Below, in pieces: positions 1 to 12,450 of a stretch of 64,000 bases of DNA. Under the pieces are notes generated by a model. It searched no databases, was not told the DNA's origin, and worked only from the letters and a program-made list of their open reading frames with translations. The position numbers were made by a program, and so were the translations under genes. This DNA comes from Taudactylus pleione (Eukaryota; Chordata; Amphibia; Anura; Myobatrachidae), in contig JAUIMM010000170.1 of NCBI GenBank assembly GCA_031769625.1, positions 1,796,001 through 1,860,000 on the forward strand. Reading direction: 5' to 3'. Each line of letters begins with the position of its first letter. Within the stretch, counting starts at the first letter, position 1.

Positions 1-1454
1 TTGCACAGGTATGTAATCATTCTGAATTGCAACGTTTATGCTTTGGGGCTTAAATATTATTATATCTGGAGGCAGAGAAATAACGGGACAGGTGCAGAGT
101 TGAATGCAAATGAGTCTTGCAATGTGCGCACTCTATAGAGCTGAACATACGCACCTGTGTGTCATGTGGGGTTGTACGCTAGTCAGGCGCAATGCCGCTT
201 GAAGCTGAAGGGAAGGTGGCAAGGGGCCGTTTCATGGGCGTGCTATGGGAGGGTCACGTTGCTACGTTCCCAATCGCAAATTCACAGCATCAGAGGCCAT
301 GATTAGTTGGATAAAAGGGGAGTAGTTAGATTAGACTCTCGTGCACCAAAGGAAGCCTGAGGTCATCATTTGCATATTCCCTCTATGGCAAGAGTGGCTG
401 CGATGGCGGCTGCATTACCAGCCGTCTCTGAATCCCGATTCTTAGCAGCTGTCTGCCGTCGCTTTTCCCTATGGCCGTGGTATGGTACTCACTTTCATAT
501 GCTAATGTGACAATCGGACAAACTAAATAGCAAATCTGTGCCTCTGACAAGTGCAGATAGGCGTGGAAATACATTTAACCTTATTATTTGTGGGTGCTTG
601 AGGTCACGCGCAAATACACAATGATGGCGATTGCGGTCACCTGATCTAGCAAACCACTTGTGATTGGCTGACTGTTATTGCAGCGCTGTAGGTGATAGGC
701 GCTCTCATTGCTGTTTATACTTATGTTTCTGTGTGTATTTTTTGGCCATGTGTATATGATGTATTAGAATTTATTTTTATTTTTTTAAAGCCTAATATTA
801 TGCGTATTTCTCAAGCTAATCAAGTCTCCTTCTTCTAGCACAGCTCTGCAGAACTATTCCTAATGATGTAATAAGTGTAATAGATAAGCCCTATCGGACT
901 CCTTATTTTCTTACTTGAATGCAGATGGAGGCCAAAGTCGTGATGGCGAAACTGCTGCAGAGGTTTGAGTTCCGGTTATTGGAGGGTCAGACGATCAGGA
1001 TTCTGGATGCAGGAACTTTGCGCCCCATGGACGGAGTGAAGTGTCGTCTTACAGCCCGAGCAGAGCAGTAACGAAACAAAGAGTTGGCTTTCGATAAATA
1101 TTGACGGATAACATTACTTTATTCATTATTACTATGATAGGTCTGATCTCGAAGCATTATACGTTAATCATATTTAAATAAAAAATAAAAAAAGTACAAA
1201 TTACCTTTGAAGTTAACCGATTTGCTTCTGTGAGAGACTAAACTTCTTAATATTATATCTAAAAACCTGTTCAATTCTTTCAGTCATTATCAATGAAAAA
1301 ACTACTGCCTTTACTGCAAAGAATCCTTTCCTGATGGAAAGATGTCCCTCTATTATCATGTTTTGTGCACTCCTCATTAATGGCCTTTTCTTCTTTGGGT
1401 GCCAGACGGCCCTCGTTTATTAAGTATCCAACTTGCCACAAGTTCTGGCGGTGG
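1..1454. other. Intergenic, nothing recognised
   Basis: AT-rich and mixed sequence with no ORF that resembles a protein and no clear inverted or tandem repeat. Confidence 0.5.
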
Positions 1455-1930
1455 ATATTTAAGTACCAGAGCAATTCAATATTGCTCTGGTGCGTAGAGA
1501 GCTGTCCCGAAAAACAGCTGTCCCCGTGATCAGTAACAAAGCTGGTGAAGGAGCAGCGTCAATTACCCCTCCAGAGCCGGCCTTCTGTTCACGTGTGACC
1601 TGAGGTAATGCGTGTGCACAGCCGCCGATCTCGCAGCGAGGAGGCGGTGGAGGGATCTTCACAGCCCTAGATCTCCTTCCTATAGGAAGAGGCGGGGCTA
1701 AGAGAACCAGCGCCATCTGAAGAGGGCTTTGGTTCCCATAGTTCCCGGAGTTTGCTGGAGAATAGGCGGCCCGACTGGGCCCATAATAATCAGTGGGTCT
1801 GTTACGTAAAACATGAGGAAACTGGAATTTCAGCATGTGTAACAGGCCCATTAGTGATGATGAATAGGTCCCATAGAATTTCATGCATCTCTCAAGATCT
1901 TAGCACCATAAAGGCCCTATTCTATTCCAT
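1455..1930. repeat. Possible dispersed repeat, degenerate
   Basis: Begins with a small hairpin (AGAGCAAT...ATTGCTCT) at 1468-1492. It carries motifs (CGCCATCTGAAGA; GATGAATAGGTCCC) that recur around 19270-19290 and, more weakly, 21925-21945, either side of the 62-bp array. No coding potential is evident. The boundaries are a guess. Confidence 0.3.
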
Positions 1931-3227
1931 GTAAATGAAAAGTAGGGCATTTAATCTCCTATAGGTCACTGGGTACATGTGGAAGTTGTACACCCAGGAA
2001 TCTAAGAGCTTTACAATGAGTTTTCAGATTTTTTATATTTTTTTCTGCATTAAGAAAATTAGCATTTAGCAGTTAGATGCCTCAATATTCACCTCTCTTT
2101 GCGATCGGATTCACTTGCACCTGGGGACCAGGAGCCAAATAGAGCGACTGTAATATGATGTAACACATTGAGCAATGGATCACAATTGAAACCAGAGGAG
2201 GAATTTCCTTGGTAACACCATGAAAACCTGGGACTGCTCCTAGACTTTATTGTATGAAGAGAACCGTGACCAGACCGGTCAGTAACTATATCAGCCTGAG
2301 GTCACAGCAAGGACCCATTATGGCCCAGGAGCCCGTTAGAGCTAATTGTTAGGTGGTCCTGTAATAAGCTCTCACTCATCAGTGCTAGTTACACAATGAC
2401 AGAGTTTTGGTGCTTTGAAGTCTCTGTACAATTGAGCTGCTTTTATTAACCCTTTCTCAACTGTAGGCTTCTTCGCTGCGCCTGTCAGGACCTTTGTGAT
2501 GGAAGTGATGTGATAATAGCTGCTAGTACCATTAGCAGAGGCAATTACAGTGGATTGGAAGCTTACTGGGCTAGTGAATGGCTGGAAAAACATACACTAA
2601 TATTGTTATTATGCACATTGAGTCACGTACAGAGGAAAAAAAACAAACGTACTACAGTGCAAAAACCAATCTAACGTGACTGAATTACAGGCGCTGCGCC
2701 ATTTCCGCTGTTATACGCTGCCATGTGCAGCAATGTGATGTCTCTTCAGAGGCAGCCATTTCTTTCACATTTGACAGTAGGTAAATAAGGGAGGGACAAA
2801 CTTTGTCCTTCCATACGGTGTCTTCTGGTTTTCCCAGTTGGTCCTCATCTCTGCACCCAAAACATACTCACTGACTCCTTGCTGGCCCCCTTAAGGAGAT
2901 TTTGTGGGGAAGGTCCAGGGCTACAGTGTGGGGGGCTTGCAGAATGACATCATGGGGTAAGAGCCGAGACTAGAAGGATGCAAATCACTAGGAATTGTGC
3001 CGTCACACTTTGATCGTGGACGGGGTCCGGGAGGGCCGGCTACTATCCTGGGAGTCCAGGGGAACTCACCCTAGGGATCCGAGCGCCCCTGTCAATGTAA
3101 TGGACTGGCGCCCCCTCCCCCCATAATTTCTGAATAATTACACTATACATTAAATAAGTACTTAAAATGTTTCTCCAGCTACCCCCTTCTGTTTCCCCAG
3201 CCAGCCCACATGTTTCATCAGCCATCC
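1931..3227. other. Intergenic, nothing recognised
   Basis: No coding region or clear repeat seen on either strand. Confidence 0.4.
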
Positions 3228-3533
3228 CCCTATGACTTGCCCCCAGTAGTAACCGCCTATGCTGCACTGCCCCCAGTAGTAGTTCCCCTTATACAGTGCC
3301 CCAGTAGTAATCCCCCCCTATGCTGCATTGCCCCCATTAGTAATCCCCCCATAAAGTGCCCCCAGTAGCGGCCCCTCCTATACAGTGCCCCCAGTAGCGG
3401 CCCCTCCTATACAGTGCCCCCAGTAGCGGCCCCTCCTATATAGTGCCCCCAGTAGCGGCCATCCCCCATATAAAGTGTCCCCAGTATCGGTCACCCCCTA
3501 TGCAGTGCCCCCTACTAGCCAGCCCCCCCCCCC
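3228..3533. repeat. Imperfect ~30-bp minisatellite, C-rich
   Basis: Repeats of a GCCCCCAGTAGCGGCC core with units of about 30-32 bp, clearest at 3350-3475 where CCTCCTATACAGTGCCCCCA recurs. It ends in a poly-C run at about 3524-3534. Not coding. Confidence 0.75.
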
Positions 3534-3980
3534 CCACTGTGCCATACACACACATAAAAAACCCCCCACAACTTACCTGATCCCCGCTCCTGCCGACGTC
3601 CGCCGCTGTCCACTCCTCCCGGCTCGCTCTGCACTATGGGAGAGACGTCATGAAGTCTCTCCCATCACCCGCTGTGGGGGGAGCCGGCTCCCTCGTGGAC
3701 GCAGCAGCCAATGAGAGTCTGTCTGATACTCATTGGCTGGCTGCTATAACAAACACACAGCCGCCACTGTGTGTCTGTTACTGTGTAGGGCAGACCGCTC
3801 TCACTGCGGTCTGCCCTACACTTGTGGTAGCGGTGGCTGCACCGCCACTAGTTCCGGTGCTGGTAGTCCCGGCCTGATTCCACCCCTTGGCTGCTGGTGG
3901 CACTGCCGGACGGCGCCCCCCTTTGGCTGGTGCCCATGGCGAGGGCCATCCTGGCCAATGGGTAGATACGCCCCTGCTCA
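3534..3980. repeat. Transposon-like segment with several hairpins
   Basis: Contains consecutive short palindromes: ATGGGAGAGAC...CTCTCCCAT near 3635-3666, GCAGCCAATGAGAGT...ACTCATTGGCTG near 3704-3742, and TAGGGCAGACCGC...GCGGTCTGCCCTA at 3786-3818. It ends GTAGATACGCCCCTG. It looks like one end of a DNA element. I cannot name the family, and the short frames here are not proteins. Confidence 0.4.
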
Positions 3981-4788
3981 CCAAACTTCCAGAGTCTCCT
4001 GGACATCCCAGAGAGTACTGTAGGTAACTATGACTGACTCTACCAAAATATACCATGTTTCTGTGTCTTTTTTCAGGAACTCATATACAGCTCGAAATAA
4101 AATAAACTAAGCGCCGGGGCAGCTTTGTGTACCTGTGCCAGAGGAGCTTACAATCTACGTTCCCTGCCACAGTCTGCCATCACGTCCCAATTCTCCACCA
4201 TCTGTGCAGCAATCTGACTTCCGCTTCATTTTGCCATAATTAGATTTTGTTCTCTGCAAAATTAAACGATCTTCAATGCGTGCGGATTAGGGCAAACCTT
4301 AACATGTCCTCTATTCTGCTGGTGTCTGGGAGACGCCCTAATGTCACCGCCATCTTGGAAGCAGCAGTAGCTAATGCTTTAGTGGGAACCGATGGTCACT
4401 CAGAGGAGTAATCTGGAAAGTCACAGGTTAGTGCTCCGTGGCCCTGAGACAGAAAGGTCTGTCATTGTCCTCTTTATCTTCTGGACGGGTTTATTGGGCC
4501 TCACACAAGCACAGACTCTCCCTCCAGCGATGCATCACTCCTGTCTGCCTTACACTAACAGATGTCTGCTTTCCCTTTCTTACTAAGACAAAACCAAAAG
4601 CAGCTAAATCATAGTAATTCTAGTGATTACAGTAACACATGTGGCACGTGGTTGGGAAACGGCCACGCAGCGCTAGAGAAAGGGTAGGTTGGCGAGCCAG
4701 AGAACAGAGATTCTACCAAATGTAAATTCCAGCCTTATGTTACCTCGGTCAGACAGGATAGTGGTGGCAGCCGGCAGGCTAAGGGTTC
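3981..4788. other. Intergenic, nothing recognised
   Basis: No supported feature. Confidence 0.4.
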
Positions 4789-4928
4789 TATTTACTAAGC
4801 AGTGTTAGGAGATGGAGTGAAAAGTGATAAGTGCCAGCCAATCAGCTCCCAACTGTCATCTCACAGGCTGTGTTTGAAAAATGAAAGCTAGGAGCTGACT
4901 GGCTGGCACCTTATCACTTTTCACTTGG
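4789..4928. mobile_element. Foldback MITE, 'AATCAGCTCC' family, copy 1
   Basis: Palindromic: GTGAAAAGTGATAAGTGCC on the left pairs with GGCACCTTATCACTTTTCAC on the right, and AATCAGCTCC pairs with GGAGCTGA. A shared centre (AGGCTGTGTTTGAAAAATGA) recurs in related copies at 16442, 17650 and 38395. There is no coding capacity. Confidence 0.7.
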
Positions 4929-4984
4929 CCAGAAAGAGCATTGGCGCCCCCCTTATTTTAAATAAGGAGATAACACACCTGAAA

Positions 4985-5245
4985 AAAAGCCATGGCCTCA
5001 TGGGGAAGGGCTGGGGAAGAGATAGGGGAGGCCAGGAGATGCTGGGGATCAATAGGGACATAATATAGTGCACCTGAGAGAGGGCCATGGCCTCATGGGG
5101 AAGGGCCAGGGAAGAGATAGGGGAGGCCAGGAGATGCTGGGGATAAATAGGGACATAATATAGTGCACCTGAGAGAGGGCCATGGCCTCATGGGGAAGGG
5201 CCAGGGAAGAGATAGGGGAGGCCAGGAGATGCTGGGGATAAAAGA
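4985..5245. repeat. 95-bp tandem repeat, ~2.7 copies
   Basis: Units begin GGCCATGGCCTCATGGGGAA at about 5084 and 5179, with a partial first unit at 4989. The period is 95 bp and identity is high. The frames it opens are not coding. Confidence 0.85.
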
Positions 5246-5432
5246 AGAGGAAGCTACAAGTGAGACTGATAATAAATAGAAAATTGACAGGTCCAAACAG
5301 CGCCCCCTGCCCTGCTGTGCCCTGTGCCATGGCACCGGTTGCACTACCCTAGTTACAGTCCTGAATAGCACCAACATTTAAAAAATAGGCCTCCTTATCC
5401 CAATCTGTCTGACATTAAGTTAATAGAGTTTT

Positions 5433-5828
5433 ATGCTGGCCATACACTAGTGCGATTTCGGTCCGATTGCCTGATTTTAGACGCGTCTAATGATGAACCG
5501 TGTGGTAATCGTGTAGTATTTAGGTAGGATACGATCCGATGCATGCTCCTGCCGCTCTTAAAAAGTATTGTATGATCAGATGTGCAGCCCATATTATCTA
5601 TCGTAATCGTATGCAGATCGTGCCGTGTATTTGTGCATTTTGAAGAAGTGTGTGTTCTTTCAATGACCTTCCTTCCTATACTGCAGATCAATCGTATCGT
5701 GAGATGTATGTACATCGTGTGTCAATCGTGCGGCCAGGACTGCCAGGGAGCTGCCGGGGAGTTCAAGGGAAATGGTAAGCTGAATCTCACCTTATGCTGG
5801 ACGCACTAGTGTATAGCCAGCATAAGTT
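5433..5828. mobile_element. TIR MITE (TATGCTGGCCATACAC ends)
   Basis: The left end TATGCTGGCCATACACTAGT pairs with the right end ACTAGTGTATAGCCAGCATA. The interior is rich in short inverted matches (ATCGTA/TACGAT) and has no transposase frame. It is a non-autonomous DNA transposon, superfamily not determined. Confidence 0.75.
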
Positions 5829-5989
5829 CAACAAAATGGCCTTCTCCCAAAAAAACACACTTACCTGCTCTCCAGTTGTGTGGATTGCGTTATTTGTTTC
5901 CTATTATAGTGGGTGAGCTGACCTACAGTGCCAATATGTTTCAGAAAAAGGTGACCCTAAAGCAAAACCCACATAAATATGGGAGAACG

Positions 5990-6510
5990 TACAGACTCCA
6001 GGCGGAATCGGTATGATTTACCGCCGGACCCATGCACGGCGGTTGGAATCCCGACAGCGGCATCCCGGCAGAGGAGGAAATCCTGATCGTCCAAGGTAAG
6101 TATTCTCTAACCTAATTCTACCCCCTAACCCTTCCTTAGGGGTGCCTAACCCTAACCTTCCCCCCAGTGCCTAACCCTAATCCCCTCTCTAAGTGCCTAA
6201 ACCTAAACCCCCTTCCCCGCCGCCTAACCCTCACGGGGGGTGCCTGACCCTAACCCCCTCTTCCCCTAGCCTAAACCAAACTCTCGGGGGGAGTGGCCTA
6301 ACCCTAGATCTCTCCGCGGCTATCCACGCTCGGTGCCCGGCGTCCCTTCGTTCGGGATACCGGGCGCCCGGTCTCCCGGCGTCAGTAAAATTACAGGCAT
6401 CTAGATTTAGATACCTGTCATTTAACCCTTGCTGGGATTAAGCAGTTGGGAAGCCGGCTGTCGGGATTAGGTCCGCAGGCTTCCCAACTGCATACCCTCC
6501 AGGTGGATAG
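5990..6510 (+). mobile_element. Repeat element with CCCTAA-rich core, copy 1
   Basis: Flanks share GGAATCCCGACAG / GTCGGGATT and a terminal AGCAGTTGGGAAGCC hairpin with GGCTTCCCAACTGC (about 6442-6491). The core at 6110-6310 is a degenerate minisatellite of CCTAACCCTAACC, C-runs and AGTGCCTAA. A reverse-orientation copy lies at 30175-30650, with fragments at 7495, 22050 and 29690. Confidence 0.65.
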
Positions 6511-6527
6511 CGTCCCAAGCGTTCTGA

Positions 6528-6978
6528 GGGCCTGATTTACTACCGATCGCAACTGCGATTGCAATAGCGATTACACACGCAGTTCAACTGCGATAGTATG
6601 CTAATCCATTACATTACTTTACACATCTGTAATGTTTAGCAAGACTGCAAAACCATCGGTAACATGGAGTACCATCGCAGCCTCACTCACACTTGCACAA
6701 GCTCTGACCTTACTCTGAAATTACTCATTTACGCACGCCCCAGCAGTAGCGTTGAAACGCACTGGCACTCCAGCGTTTCACTGCCAACCCCCCCCCCCGT
6801 CACCACCCACAAACAGCACTTCCTGTCACTCACTGTGCGATGGGTCGGCGTAGTCACTGTGATCGCAGTCCAGATCGAAGTGACCAGTTCGCGCACGCAC
6901 TCTGCGAAGCATGCGCAGATCGGCAATTGGTCGATTGCGTACGTATTAGCAACTGCGTTCCTTTCTGAATCAGGCCCT
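6528..6978 (+). mobile_element. Harbinger-like non-autonomous element, copy 1
   Basis: Ends are GGGCCTGATTTA and TGAATCAGGCCC with TGA directly repeated on both sides (3-bp target duplication). Sub-terminal sequence is rich in GCAATAGCGATTACAC and GCAACTGCG. The interior includes CACAAACAGCACTTCCTGTC, which marks the family. No transposase is encoded. The 3-bp duplication and GG-starting ends suggest PIF/Harbinger; this is inference. Confidence 0.7.
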
Positions 6979-7494
6979 GAGGCAGCTATGCTTCCCCTGC
7001 GACAGGGGCTGGGGGTCTCCTACACAGGTGCCCCTGGATGAATGACTTGGGGTAAATTGGAATAACACTGGCAGCACATTTGCGCTGAAATTCATGTATC
7101 TATATGTACTTGATTCCTACGGGTTGAAGTAACAGCATAGATGTTATATATTTTGTTATTACATAAATAAGATATAATGAGCTCACTCTTCTTAGCACTT
7201 GGCCAAATATTATTGTGAAGATAAAATGCCATCATTATATAATCACTTGTATAAGTAGCTCCAGGGGATGACAGCAGCAGCATCCAACATGATTCACATG
7301 GAATGAGATCATGGGAGGTAACCATCCGGCATGAACCCGCAGCCGCGTCCGCCTGTAGTATAATAATGTTCGGGGATACAGCCTCTCCTAAACTATAGTG
7401 GGAGTTCTGCTGGTCTGGCACATAATACAGCCTCATGCACTGTAAGGAAATATAATATTTAGGGGATGTAGTTATGTGGCCGGTGGCCGTGATG

Positions 7495-7650
7495 ACGCCC
7501 GTCCAAATCCCAACGTGGGAAGCCCGACAAGGGACTTAAGATAGGCATCAAAATACTGACATCTATCTTAATCCTGATGCCGGAACTCAGAAGGATGCCA
7601 GCGCGTCCTTAGTTGTTAGCCGCGGGGTGCGGGTGGTTAGGTTTAGGTAG
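7495..7650. repeat. Fragment of the CCCTAA-core element family
   Basis: Contains GACAAGGGACTTAAGATAGG and a following GGTTAGGTTTAGG, matching the flank at 22440-22500 in reverse. It is truncated where the next element begins. Confidence 0.5.
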
Positions 7651-8302
7651 CATATACATCGCAGGGCGCGAACCGGCCAGTGCAATCGGTACTGCGATGG
7701 CAGTGACTACGCAGACCCATCGCAGAGTGATTGACAGGAAGTGCCGTTTGTGGGTGGTAACGAGGGGATGATTGGCGAAATGCAGACGTGCCAGTGCGTT
7801 TGAACGCCGTTGCGGGGGCGTGCATAAATTAGCCACTGTGACGCCGTACGCAGCCTGAGCTTTGACTGCATACGGCAGCAGTTCCTGAGTAAGGTCAGAG
7901 CCTGTGCAAGTGTGCGTGAGGCTGCGATGGTACTCCATGTTACTGATGGTCTCTCAGTCTTGTGTAGTCACTGTGTGTGATGAGGTTAGTAATTCCTGAG
8001 TAAGGTCAGAGCCTGTGTAAGTGTGTGTGAGGCTGTGATGGTACTCCATGTTACTGATGGTCTCTCAGTCTTGTGTAGTCACTGTGTGTGATGAGGTTAG
8101 TAATTCCTGAGTAAGGTCAGAGCCTGTGCAAGTGTGCGTGAGGCTACGATGGTGCTCCATGTTACCGATGGTGTCACAGTCTTACTAAGGATTACGGATG
8201 TGTGTAAGGTAAAGTGGGCGTCCTTATGTTGTGCTGCATTGGCATAGCGATCGCAATGGATTAGCATATTATCGCAGTTGCGATCCTTACAGAATCAGGC
8301 CC
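7651..8302 (-). mobile_element. Harbinger-like element, copy 2, with internal ~111-bp tandem repeat
   Basis: Reverse-orientation relative of the copy at 6528, sharing CCATCGCAGAGTGATTGACA and the family core ACAGGAAGTGCCGTTTGTGG. It ends GCGATCCTTACAGAATCAGGCCC. The left end is missing. Internally, units starting TTCCTGAGTAAGGTCAGAGC at about 7882, 7993 and 8104 form a three-copy tandem repeat. Confidence 0.65.
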
Positions 8303-8500
8303 ATAGTGCACACATATTAACCGGTGCTTCCCAGAGTATTTAGTCATTCACACCCGTCTTTGCCTCGCCCATAATCTGTGCAGGCAGCTGGGATGTGTCC
8401 AGTAACATAGGCACAAGTATTACCCCTGGATTACGGCAGGGAATGTGGCCTGACAGTAGTAACTGCTAAAGCTACAAAAAATAATAACAAAAATTCTTTG

Positions 8501-8574
8501 GGGCGCTGTGAGCTGCAGGGGGGCGCTGTGAGCTGCAGGGGGGCGCTGTGAGCTGCAGGGGGGCGCTGTGAGCT
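8501..8574. repeat. 20-bp tandem repeat, ~3.7 copies
   Basis: GGGGCGCTGTGAGCTGCAGG repeats nearly perfectly. Confidence 0.9.
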
Positions 8575-9663
8575 CCTCAGCCAGGAGCAGATCCATGGGT
8601 GATGCGATCAGTGTGATCACTCTCCCCACGGGCCAGTCAGTCAAAGAAGAGGGATGATCATTGGTTGGTGAAACCATTGATGGTCATCCATTGCATAGCT
8701 GGTAACCATCAATGGCCACTTGCTATATCATGGTCATCCCTACTGCACACCTGACACACAGCATATACACTCAGCCACTAGGCGACGAGCCTCTGACGCA
8801 CTGCGGCGTTGCAGCCTTAGACTCTCGGGATCACAGTTTTTGTTTTGATAGGGGGAGCCCATATCGTGCGGCCGGAGAGGGTTAGAGAGCGGTCATCTCG
8901 TTTTAATCTTTTTCACCACGTAAGTGACCATGGTGTATCTTACATTAGGTGACTAACTCGCGTGTGTTTGAACCAGAGACGGATTTAGACCTCATGGGGC
9001 CCTAGGCAAGATACCGACTTGGGGCCCCCCTTCCTCAAACAATCCTGTTCATAAATTACAGTAGGTGTCGCTGGAGCAAGATACACACATATTATATACA
9101 CACGTCAGTATATACTGTATATATATATATATATATATATCAGGGGATAAAAAACGGCACTCGGAGACATCTTCATATGCAAAAATATGGTGTATTAGGA
9201 GCAATGTTTTGGGTTGTAACCGCCTTTGTCAAGCCCACACCACTCACTGTGACAGACAGACATAGAACACTTACCCCAATAAATACTCACATGGGTACAT
9301 GCGTTCAGGGCCATCTCTTCCATTGGGCTTTTTGGGCAGTTGCCCAAGGGCCCGAAGCTTGTAGGGGTCCGCCAACCCACCCCCTGCAGCCACGGCCAGT
9401 TGGTAAATTTGTGATATTTTTATAAGCCGGCTGCTGGTGCTCTGTACTCTGATCTTTTACTTATTTTATGTCTGAGATTTTCAGCATTAAATGTATTCAT
9501 GTGTATATCTTTGCAAATATGTGATTTTTCTTTTCATTTTGACCAAAGCTTAATCTGTCTTTTGCTCCTATGTTTATTTGTCTGAATGAGCTCTGACAGT
9601 GGAATGATATGAATATAATTATAAATACAGTCACCTGGAGGTCCCCACTTCTAAGGGAACACT
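8575..9663. other. Intergenic with short repeat fragments
   Basis: Holds a (TA)n run at about 9116-9140 and fragments near 8978-9040 (GGGGCCCTAGGCAAGATACC) and 9305-9385 (GGGCAGTTGCCCAAGGGCCC) that look like pieces of dispersed elements. No gene seen. Confidence 0.4.
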
Positions 9664-10201
9664 GGGTCTCATTCAGACCCGCTCGCGAGCGCAGGACGCT
9701 CGCAAGCGGGTCGATGGTACCCAAATGCGCATGCGCACGACGGAGGGAGCTCCGTCGTGCGCATACGCGAGACCCGCATAACGACAGCCAAGCTGTCGCT
9801 CCGGGTCTCGCACCAAAGGGGGCGTGCTGTCGATGGTGAGTGACAGCACGCCCACCAAAGGGGCGTGGCTGCAAGACGGAGGCGTTCCCATGGGAACGCC
9901 TACCGTCTGAAGCCGGCCCCACTGACATCACTAGTGATATCAGTGGGAGTGATTTTGGCTCTGATAGAGCCAAAATCACTCCAGGGCTTGCGGTCACCGA
10001 GACCCTACCGCAGGGTCTCGTCGCAAGCCCGATGGTAGCGATGGTCTTGACCATCGCGACCATCATCATGGACGCTCGCATAAGCTGTGGGTGGTAACCC
10101 ACAGCTATGCAAGCGTCCAAAAGGCCACTCCAAATTTAAATAGGACGGCCCTGATTCAGAGCGAGCGCTCTGGTCAGAGCGTCCGGCTCTGAATTAGGGC
10201 C
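9664..10201 (+). mobile_element. Multi-hairpin foldback element, copy 1
   Basis: 538 bp, flanked by ACT on both sides. Ends are GGGTCTCATTCAG and CTGAATTAGGGCC. It consists of consecutive hairpins, among them CATGCGCACGACGGAG / CTCCGTCGTGCGCAT, GTGCTGTCGATGG / GAGTGACAGCACG, GTTCCCATGGGAAC, CACTGACATCACTAGTGAT, and GTGATTTTGGCTC / GAGCCAAAATCAC. Frames inside are by-products of GC-rich palindromes and encode nothing recognisable. Confidence 0.8.
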
Positions 10202-10464
10202 ACTGTTTGCACCAAATAAATGGTTTATCCTGTCAATATTTGCCTCCAAGACCTGATCAGCTCATGCAGCGAGTCTGGTACACACAGAGGTCAGTCTCAA
10301 AGGGGCTAATGACGGAGAAGAAAGCATGGACGGAATATAAAAGCACTTATCACCTACACACATCGGGAGCGGCCACTCATGGCCTTAAACAATATTTATC
10401 TGACTACTGCCTATAAAGATCCCTTGCAGTAAATGTGTGTTTACTTACAGATGATTGGTTCTTT

Positions 10465-10600
10465 TTTGGCTGGGATCTTCCAAGATCATATCTCAGAACG
10501 AGGCAAAGCGTCATCTTTCACGGACATCTCAGCACAGAAAAAGCACGTTGTGGCTTGTTATGAGATCCGAACTTTGGTTGGAAGATCCCAGCCAATACAG
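10465..10600. repeat. Inverted repeat (18-bp perfect stem)
   Basis: TTGGCTGGGATCTTCCAA near 10467 is the exact reverse complement of TTGGAAGATCCCAGCCAA near 10577, with a weaker inner stem (GATCATATCTCA / TGAGATC). It is probably a small MITE. Confidence 0.6.
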
Positions 10601-11746
10601 TACCACTCATGTCTAGTGTTTACAGAGCTGAGAGTGTCCTGACACCAGTCTTTGGGTGGCATGTTGGGTTTGCCAGCCTGTAGTTACTACCACTTTATAT
10701 ACTCTTGAGTTTCCCAAGTCCATGAAATGCGCTTGGGAATCCCGACCCTGTCCCACATCTGAGAATTATTTGGCCACAGACAAGAGAGAACCCTACCATG
10801 TTTCCTTGTAAACTTTTTGCAACCCGGACAATGCAGAGGACAAGGGATCACCAATTGCACATATAAGAAAGATGTTTTGGCAGCAGCATCGGAAGAAGTC
10901 TTTACTGTAAGGGGAGTTAAGCAGCGTAAATCTCCCCCACACACATGAGGTGATGATGGCAAATTCAGAACTACAAATTGGATTCTTACAAGAAACGTTA
11001 TAGGTAACTATATTTATCAGAGGGCATTATAGACAGAGCCATTTGGAGATGGAGCTGAGTGATTTTTTTATCTACTGCACGTGTGTGATAATCTCTAAAG
11101 ACCCGTCTGTCACATGCGTCACACAGAGTGCAGGCACAAGGGCGCTGTTGTGATTTAGATGCACCATATCAAAGATGTCTTGGAAAAGTGCCGGGCGGTC
11201 CTGGGGGGTGACAGGAGATGGCTTAGTAGACGCACAGAGATGGTCTGTATTACGGGCGTATTATGGAAGTGTCGCTGATAGCAGTTGCATACACTGATGC
11301 TCATTTGTTCACTGTGTAGGCCCCACACAGACGGAAAATCTGCCCCTGCCATAGAGCTGGTGCAAGTCGTGGTGGTACAGCTGATGGCGGCATCTAAAGA
11401 CGCAACTGGAAAGTATAATGGTGACTGCGGACGCTGACCATGGCCGTCTCAGTCCTTGCCCATTCATACGCAGGGATGTACACCAGTGAAGGTCTTTGTA
11501 GCACCAATTACATAAAGTCGCAGACAAGCGACCACCAATAGACGCGGCCGTGGCTACGCCCACTTCTCAATCAGGCCCTATGGCAGTGACTAGCCCTGGA
11601 GATTTATTGGATTTTCCATTTTGGGCACTGAAAGAATTATTTTCCTCCTGTGAGGCGGAATTGGCAACTATCATACTGCGATCGTCTTGGCTTCCTCTGG
11701 AATAAAACAATTGAAATTTATTAAAGGTTGAATTTGATGGGACTGT
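10601..11746. other. Intergenic, nothing recognised
   Basis: No supported gene or repeat. Confidence 0.4.
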
Positions 11747-12330
11747 GGAGCTCATTCAGACCCGTTCGCTAGATGCGTACGCTCGCTCATGGCGTATGGA
11801 AATTCGGCTGTGACAGCACAGCAGGCGATCGCATGGCAAGGCATAAGCACGCCCACTATGTCCTGGTGTGCGATCGCTTTGTGTATGTAGACGCCCACCA
11901 CCCACTTGCGCACGTCATCTCCAGGAAGTGTATGCAACCATCGGTACATCGGGTACCATCGTAAGCGAACGCAATGCTTGAGGTTGACTATACCTTATCG
12001 TAAGCACTGCGAGCACTTCAGTGTGAAATACAACTAGGTGACGTGTACTATGACACTGCCTGTTAATTATGCACGCCTGTGAAACGGCGTTAAGACGCTC
12101 AGGCACGCCTGCGTTCGCACCTCCACTCCCCCGTTTCTAGTGGCCAGCCCCTGTCACCACCCACAAACAGCTTCTCCTGTCACTCTGCTGGGCAGTCTAT
12201 GCGCAACGAGCGAACGCTTCCCGATCTCACTGGTTCGCGCATGCGCACTGCGATGCATATACATGCGCAGAATGCGAAAATCGTCCAGCTACGAACGAAC
12301 GTTTCTTAGCAACCGGGTCTGAATCGAGCC
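11747..12330 (+). mobile_element. TIR element related to the GGGCCTGATTCA families
   Basis: The left end GAGCTCATTCAGACCCG pairs with the right end CGGGTCTGAATCGAGC. CTGTG occurs just outside both ends. The interior shares the CACCACCCACAAACAG and CTTCCCGATC patterns of the Harbinger-like family. Non-autonomous. Confidence 0.65.
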
Positions 12331-12450
12331 CTGTGCCTTTTTTTTTTAACCTTTGTATGTGTCATGATAATCTGGCCACTAGGGGGCTCTGTTCACCTGG
12401 GACTTTGATTATATTATACCTCAGTCCAGTTGATCAAGTAACAGTCATAG

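Noticed and set aside
1459..1884. 141-codon minus-strand frame
   Set aside because: Biased composition and overlap with a repeat-like segment; no domain seen.
9497..10120. 207-codon minus-strand frame
   Set aside because: Mostly inside the multi-hairpin element. Similar frames appear on both strands of the other copies because of the palindromes.
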